A DNA stretch of 18,709 nt from Bacteroidales bacterium (GTDB lineage: Bacteria; Bacteroidota; Bacteroidia; Bacteroidales; Bacteroidaceae), in contig SFID01000032.1 in NCBI GenBank assembly GCA_004555425.1, positions 1 to 18,709 of the forward strand. Direction: 5' to 3'. Positions within the stretch are counted from its first letter, which is position 1. Every line of letters starts with the position of its first letter. The position numbers and the translations under genes are program-made. The notes beneath the pieces are model-generated. The model did not search any database, was not told where the DNA came from, and worked only from the letters and a program-made list of their open reading frames with translations. Positions 15,334 through 18,709 of this stretch are shown one piece after another.

Positions 15334-15400
15334 GGAGTTGGGAACTTGCTTAGCGGGGAGGGGGATTGGCTGCTTGGTTGGGCGGCGGGCTATTCTGGGG

Positions 15401-15472
15401 GATCTAGAGATTCTAGAGTTTCTAGAAAATCTAGAGAATCTAGAATTTCCGGAGGCTCCGGAAAATCCAGAG
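15401..15472. repeat. Eight-unit 9-bp tandem repeat built on small palindromes
   Basis: Eight consecutive nine-base units each carry a six-base near-palindrome at the same place: TCTAGA in the first five, TCCGGA in the sixth and seventh, and TCCAGA in the eighth. The flanking three bases vary (gat, att, ttt, aat, gct and so on). It lies between the HU terminator and the glycosyltransferase promoter. The phase with codons is accidental; no gene is supported here. Confidence 0.8.
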
Positions 15473-15484
15473 CCTCCCTCTCGC

Positions 15485-15522
15485 CATAAAATTGGGGCTG
15501 CGTCCGCGCGGACACAGCCCCC
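15485..15522 (-). terminator. Intrinsic terminator of the HU gene
   Basis: On the minus strand a GC-rich stem (GGGGCTGTGTCCGC pairing with GCGGACGCAGCCCC, 15494-15521) is followed by AATTTTAT. It begins 24 bases after the HU stop codon. On the plus strand no T-tract follows, so it acts in one direction. This separates HU from the repeat region and the next operon. Confidence 0.85.
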
Positions 15523-15545
15523 TAGTCTTTCAATAGTGTGTGGGA

Positions 15546-15818
15546 TTACTTCACTTCGTTGGCGAGTTCAGCACCAGCCTTGAACTTGATAACCTTCTTT
15601 GCTGCGATTTCAATCTTCTCCTTGGTAGCGGGGTTGATACCAGTGCGAGCGGGACGCTCAGTCACGGCGAAAGTACCAAAGCCGAGGAGGGCAACCTTGT
15701 CACCCGACTTTAGAGCATCGGCTACTGCGTTGAGCGTAGCGTCGAGAGCCTTCTTGGCATCATCCTTCTTCAATCCTGCGTTGGCAGCAATAGCATTTAC
15801 GAGTTCGGTCTTATTCAT
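15546..15818 (-). CDS. HU-family DNA-binding protein
   Basis: This 90-residue protein is a complete HU/IHF-type nucleoid protein, which binds and bends DNA as a dimer. The N-terminal MNKTELVNAIAANAGLKKDD helices are followed by the beta-arm region with the family signature GFGTFAVTERPARTGINPAT (47-66). The closing KKVIKFKAGAELANEVK matches typical HU ends. The arm has the RxGxNPxT tip with the DNA-intercalating proline. I chose the ATG at 15818, giving the usual length; an upstream frame would add an unrelated 18-residue extension. It has its own promoter and terminator, so it is a single-gene unit, as is common for HU. Confidence 0.95.
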   Translation of the reverse strand: MNKTELVNAIAANAGLKKDDAKKALDATLNAVADALKSGDKVALLGFGTFAVTERPARTGINPATKEKIEIAAKKVIKFKAGAELANEVK

Positions 15819-15869
15819 AATAATTGTATTTATGGGGTTATGAAATTGTTTTTCAACGTAATTCACTCG

Positions 15870-15900
15870 CAAATATAGGAGTTGTTGGTTATTTCACCAA
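15870..15900 (-). promoter_or_regulatory. Promoter of the HU gene
   Basis: On the minus strand TTG (15898-15900) is followed by 20 bases and TATATTTG (15870-15877). This is the same spacing as at 376-407 and 15303-15333. Transcription would start near 15863, giving a leader of about 45 bases before the ATG at 15818. Confidence 0.75.
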
Positions 15901-15923
15901 GAGTTTTTTTTGTTTTTTTCAAT

Positions 15924-15978
15924 AAATACCAGTTTTTTGGGGCTTATGGGGCCTAGAAGCCCCTTGAAATGGGTATTT
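15924..15978. other. Long interrupted hairpin between the HU and upp genes
   Basis: AAATACC (15924-15930) pairs with GGTATTT (15972-15978), and GGGGCTT (15939-15945) pairs with AAGCCCC (15957-15963), with a partly paired middle section and an 11-base loop. It lies upstream of the HU promoter and about 150 bases before the upp -7 box, so it is in neither expected transcript. A T-rich run (15904-15919) precedes it. It might be a protein-binding palindrome or a small structured RNA. Apart from this and the promoters, 15819-16171 holds no gene. Confidence 0.4.
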
Positions 15979-16105
15979 GGGCGTGATTTTGGCCATTTTT
16001 TTGCGGCTACACGGGCACGGTCGAAGCCTCTGGGTTTTGGTCCGTCCGTTTCTGCCGTTTTTCTATCCTATTCGGCTCGGCGGGGCATAATTCCGCAACC
16101 GCGGC

Positions 16106-16136
16106 TTCCCCGTTCCGCAAACTATTATTACATTTG
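16106..16136 (+). promoter_or_regulatory. Probable promoter of upp
   Basis: TACATTTG at 16129-16136 fits the Bacteroidota -7 element TAnnTTTG. Twenty bases upstream is TTC (16106-16108), one base off the TTG consensus, so the -33 element is weaker than in the other promoters here. Transcription would start near 16142, about 30 bases before the upp start codon. Confidence 0.5.
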
Positions 16137-16171
16137 CCAACAAGTAAAACTACCTTAAAATTATTCAGTGT

Positions 16172-16831
16172 ATGAAAGTCGTCAACCTAGAATCCCAAGA
16201 CTCCATCATCAGTAACTATATGGCCGAACTGCGCGACTGCGACGTGCAACAAGGCCGACTACTTTTCCGCGAGAACCTGCGGCGTATCGCTCGCCTCATG
16301 GCCTACGAAATCAGCAAGACGCTGGACTATGCTCCGCAACTGGTGCATACGCCGCTGGCCGACCGCAATGTGCGCACGATGAACGAGCGCCTGGTGGTAG
16401 GCACCGTGCTGCGCGCTGGCCTGGCCTTCCACGAGGGTTTCCTCGATGTGTTTGACAAGGCCGATGCTGGTTTTGTGGCTGCCTATCGCGAGGAGGGCAC
16501 GAAGGAGAACATCCGCATCCAGTTGGACTACCTCGCCGCGCCCCATCTGGAGGGTTCCACCTTCCTGCTCGTTGACCCCATGCTGGCCACGGGCGGCAGT
16601 TTGACGTTGGCCTACGATACTTTCTGTCGCAACGGACAGCCCCGCAAACTCCACATCTGCTGCGTCATTGCCGCGCCCGAAGGCATCCGTCGCCTTGAAG
16701 AAGCCTTCCCCTCCGACGATGTCACGCTGTGGGTGGCTGCCATCGACGACCATCTCAACGAGCAAGCCTATATCGTGCCCGGACTGGGCGATGCGGGCGA
16801 CCTCTCCTTCGGCGAAAAACTCAGTCACTAG
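16172..16831 (+). CDS. upp: Uracil phosphoribosyltransferase
   Basis: This 219-residue enzyme converts uracil and PRPP to UMP and pyrophosphate in pyrimidine salvage. VLRAGLAFHEG (79-89) is the conserved pyrophosphate-contact region. LVDPMLATGGSL (133-144) is the PRPP-binding loop. VPGLGDAGDLSFG near the C-terminus is the uracil-binding signature. Length is within the family range. The ATG at 16172 agrees with the conserved N-terminus and lies about 30 bases after a predicted transcription start. The nucleoside kinase follows after 29 bases on the same strand, so the two genes probably form a salvage operon. Confidence 0.95.
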   Translation: MKVVNLESQDSIISNYMAELRDCDVQQGRLLFRENLRRIARLMAYEISKTLDYAPQLVHTPLADRNVRTMNERLVVGTVLRAGLAFHEGFLDVFDKADAGFVAAYREEGTKENIRIQLDYLAAPHLEGSTFLLVDPMLATGGSLTLAYDTFCRNGQPRKLHICCVIAAPEGIRRLEEAFPSDDVTLWVAAIDDHLNEQAYIVPGLGDAGDLSFGEKLSH

Positions 16832-16860
16832 AAAATACCGCTATATATCAAGGTATAACC

Positions 16861-18531
16861 ATGGAAAAACAAATCACCATCCGCTGCAAGAATACGGGCC
16901 TAAGCCATCAGGTGCCCCTCGGCAGCAATCTCGAAAGCGTTTACGAGCAGTTGGGCATCCACCTGCCGCTCGGTGTGACCAGCGCAAAGGTCAACAACAA
17001 GGTGGAGGGCCTCCACTACAATCTCTTCAGCGCAAAGGACGTGGAATTTCTGGACATCAGTTCCCCCTCGGGCATGCGCACCTATACACGCTCGCTCTTC
17101 TTCGTGCTCTGCAAGGCCATCGGCGACCTCTATCCCGGCGCCCGCCTGCGCATTGACACGCCCGTGAGCAACGGCTACTATTGCCACCTCCACCAATACG
17201 ATGGTTCTCCCCTGCCCGACCATCCCGATGCCACGGCCATCCGCACCCGTATGCAGGAGATTATCGATGCCAACCTGCCCTTCCATCGCATCACCTGCCC
17301 CACGGAGGATGCCATTGCCCTATTCCGCGAGCGCGGACTGGACGACAAGGTGCGCCTGCTCCAAAGCATCGGCAAACTCTATACGACCTACTACACCCTG
17401 GACGATACGCCCGACTATTTCTATGGCTCATTGCTCGTTCGCACAAGCCAACTCACGCGCTTCGACCTCATCAGCTACGGCGAGGGATTCCTCTTGCGCC
17501 TGCCCGATCCGGCCCACCCTGGCGCGCTCAGGCCGATGCGCGAGCAGGGCAAAATGTTTGACGTCTTTCGCGAGCAGCACCGCTGGCAGCACATCCTTGG
17601 CATTTCGACCGTGGGCGACCTCAACGAAGCCTGCGCCAGCGGACACACCAACGACCTCATCAACGTCAGCGAAGCCCTGCAGGAGAAGCGGTTTAGCGCA
17701 CTGGCCGACCACATTGCCGCCAACCCCGACCTACGCGTCATCCTCATAGCCGGACCCTCGTCGAGCGGCAAGACGACCTCGTCCAAGCGACTCTGCGTGC
17801 AACTAATGGCCTGCGGCAAGCACCCCGTGTCGATCTCGCTCGATGATTACTTTGTTGATCGCGAAAAGACACCGCTCCAAGCCAATGGCGAATACGACTT
17901 CGAGCACCTCGAGGCCATGAACATTCCCCTCTTCAACGCCCAGATGAACGCCCTCCTGCGGGGAGAAGAGGTGGAACTGCCGCGCTACAATTTCCTGACG
18001 GGCAAGAGCGAGGCCAGCGGCAATCGCCTGCGCCTCGAACGCGACACTGTGCTCATCCTCGAAGGCATCCACGCCCTCAATCCGCAGTTGACAGCCGACA
18101 TCCCCGATACCAACAAATTCAAGATTTACGCTTCGGCTCTCACCACCATACTGCTGGACGACCACAACTACATACCGACAACGGACAACCGCCTGCTGCG
18201 CCGCATCGTTCGCGACTACAAATACCGCGGTTACTCGGCCGAGCAGACCATTCGCCGTTGGCCCGATGTGCGGGCAGGCGAAGAGCGCTGGATATTCCCT
18301 TTCCAGGAGCAGGCTGACGCTATGGTAAACACGGCCCTGCTCTTCGAACTGGCCATTCTCCGCGAACAGGCCCTCCCGCTCCTTGAAGAGGTGCCCGAGC
18401 ACGCCCCCGAATACAGCGAAGCCTACCGCCTGCGCAAGTTCCTGAGTTATTTCCGCCCCATCGCCATCGATGGCCTGCCGCCAACCTCCCTGCTGCGCGA
18501 ATTTTTGGGCGGCAGCACGTTTAAGTATTAG
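16861..18531 (+). CDS. Nucleoside (uridine-type) kinase with N-terminal TGS-like and tRNA-synthetase-like domains
   Basis: This 556-residue protein has three parts. Residues 1-65 resemble a TGS domain. About 70-190 resembles the editing-type region of threonyl-tRNA synthetases (PVSNGYYCHLHQYD, 101-114). The C-terminal kinase domain starts near 285, with Walker A GPSSSGKTT (298-306), SLDDYFVDREKTP (about 336-348) and LILEGIHALNP. The last part is of the uridine kinase/phosphoribulokinase type, using ATP to phosphorylate a nucleoside, probably uridine. The fusion is, from memory, the usual form in Bacteroidota. The ATG at 16861 was preferred because an upstream in-frame start would overlap upp with a non-conserved stretch. 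The role of the synthetase-like part is unknown. Confidence 0.87.
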   Translation: MEKQITIRCKNTGLSHQVPLGSNLESVYEQLGIHLPLGVTSAKVNNKVEGLHYNLFSAKDVEFLDISSPSGMRTYTRSLFFVLCKAIGDLYPGARLRIDTPVSNGYYCHLHQYDGSPLPDHPDATAIRTRMQEIIDANLPFHRITCPTEDAIALFRERGLDDKVRLLQSIGKLYTTYYTLDDTPDYFYGSLLVRTSQLTRFDLISYGEGFLLRLPDPAHPGALRPMREQGKMFDVFREQHRWQHILGISTVGDLNEACASGHTNDLINVSEALQEKRFSALADHIAANPDLRVILIAGPSSSGKTTSSKRLCVQLMACGKHPVSISLDDYFVDREKTPLQANGEYDFEHLEAMNIPLFNAQMNALLRGEEVELPRYNFLTGKSEASGNRLRLERDTVLILEGIHALNPQLTADIPDTNKFKIYASALTTILLDDHNYIPTTDNRLLRRIVRDYKYRGYSAEQTIRRWPDVRAGEERWIFPFQEQADAMVNTALLFELAILREQALPLLEEVPEHAPEYSEAYRLRKFLSYFRPIAIDGLPPTSLLREFLGGSTFKY

Positions 18532-18651
18532 GGAATGAGGAATTGGGAATGTGGGGGAACTCCTCAGACTTGGAGCAATTCTAAATTATCACATCCCCGA
18601 AAATGATAAATACTCAGGTGGTTTTTTAATTGCAAATTGCGCTGGAAAGAA

Positions 18652-18686
18652 ATGTACCGCACGTTGCTCGCAACGTGTGGCTCAGC
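18652..18686. repeat. Dispersed palindromic repeat, copy 2
   Basis: CCGCACGTTG and CAACGTGTGG form a 10-pair stem (one G-T pair) around CTCG, flanked by TGTA and CTCAGCG. The outer words equal those at 240-276. The region 18532-18651 before it starts with ggaatgaggaattgggaat, related to the repeat at 5098-5143. It contains no gene and no convincing terminator, although a six-pair TTATCA/TGATAA stem lies at about 18587-18605. Confidence 0.65.
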
Positions 18687-18709
18687 GGTTTTCAGATGTT
18701 TGTACTCTT

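Noticed and set aside
15083..15583. 166-codon plus-strand frame with Leu-Glu repeats
   Set aside because: Its repeats come from the 9-bp tandem array, and it runs through the HU terminator and antisense to two genes.

Overview
The window comes from the chromosome of a member of the Bacteroidota, most likely order Bacteroidales (a Prevotellaceae/Bacteroidaceae-type organism with fairly high GC). Three things in the sequence support this. Several genes have the typical Bacteroidota promoter (a -33 TTG, 20 bases, then TAnnTTTG). One secreted protein ends in a type IX secretion sorting domain. The intergenic regions carry the aattaggaatt, agaggatat and CCCAGGGC-type repeats that I associate with this order. 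No rRNA, tRNA, CRISPR array, transposase or phage gene is visible.

Layout. (1) 1-375 is gene-free, with a duplicated unit and two hairpin repeats. (2) 376-5093, plus strand: a promoter drives a VTC-type polyphosphate polymerase. A 490-base gap carrying a 250-base inverted-repeat element follows, then a tight four-gene run: five-helix membrane protein (DUF4956), outer-membrane barrel (DUF2490), short T9SS-sorted secreted protein, and Cthe_2159-like carbohydrate-binding beta-helix protein. (3) 5094-5413 is a gap with a 10-base minisatellite and three triloop hairpins, followed by a secreted alkaline phosphatase (5414-6829). (4) 6830-8335 is a more AT-rich, patchy stretch: a 30-base inverted repeat, an FMN-dependent NAD(P)H reductase, and the 5' stub of a secreted glycosidase (probably GH35) cut off after 46 codons. 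(5) 15333 down to 8336, minus strand: one promoter and five tightly packed genes, namely a family 2 glycosyltransferase, recX, uvrA, a dGTPase and a Wzx-like flippase. (6) An HU-family DNA-binding protein on the minus strand with its own promoter and terminator. (7) 16129-18531, plus strand: upp and a nucleoside kinase, a pyrimidine salvage pair. The tail repeats the palindrome seen at the start of the window.

How the genes may work together. The left part is phosphate-themed: a polyphosphate-making enzyme, a membrane partner, envelope and surface proteins, and a periplasmic or secreted phosphatase. Co-occurrence of VTC-domain, DUF4956 and Cthe_2159-type genes is, from memory, seen in several phyla, but I know of no established function for the set. 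It is the best candidate here for an undescribed system, possibly making and displaying a polyphosphate-containing surface structure; that role is inference. The central operon mixes DNA repair and nucleotide pool control with two envelope-glycan genes. The right end recycles uracil and uridine to UMP.

Limits: all family calls are from reading the translated sequences and recognising motifs. No database search or folding program was run.
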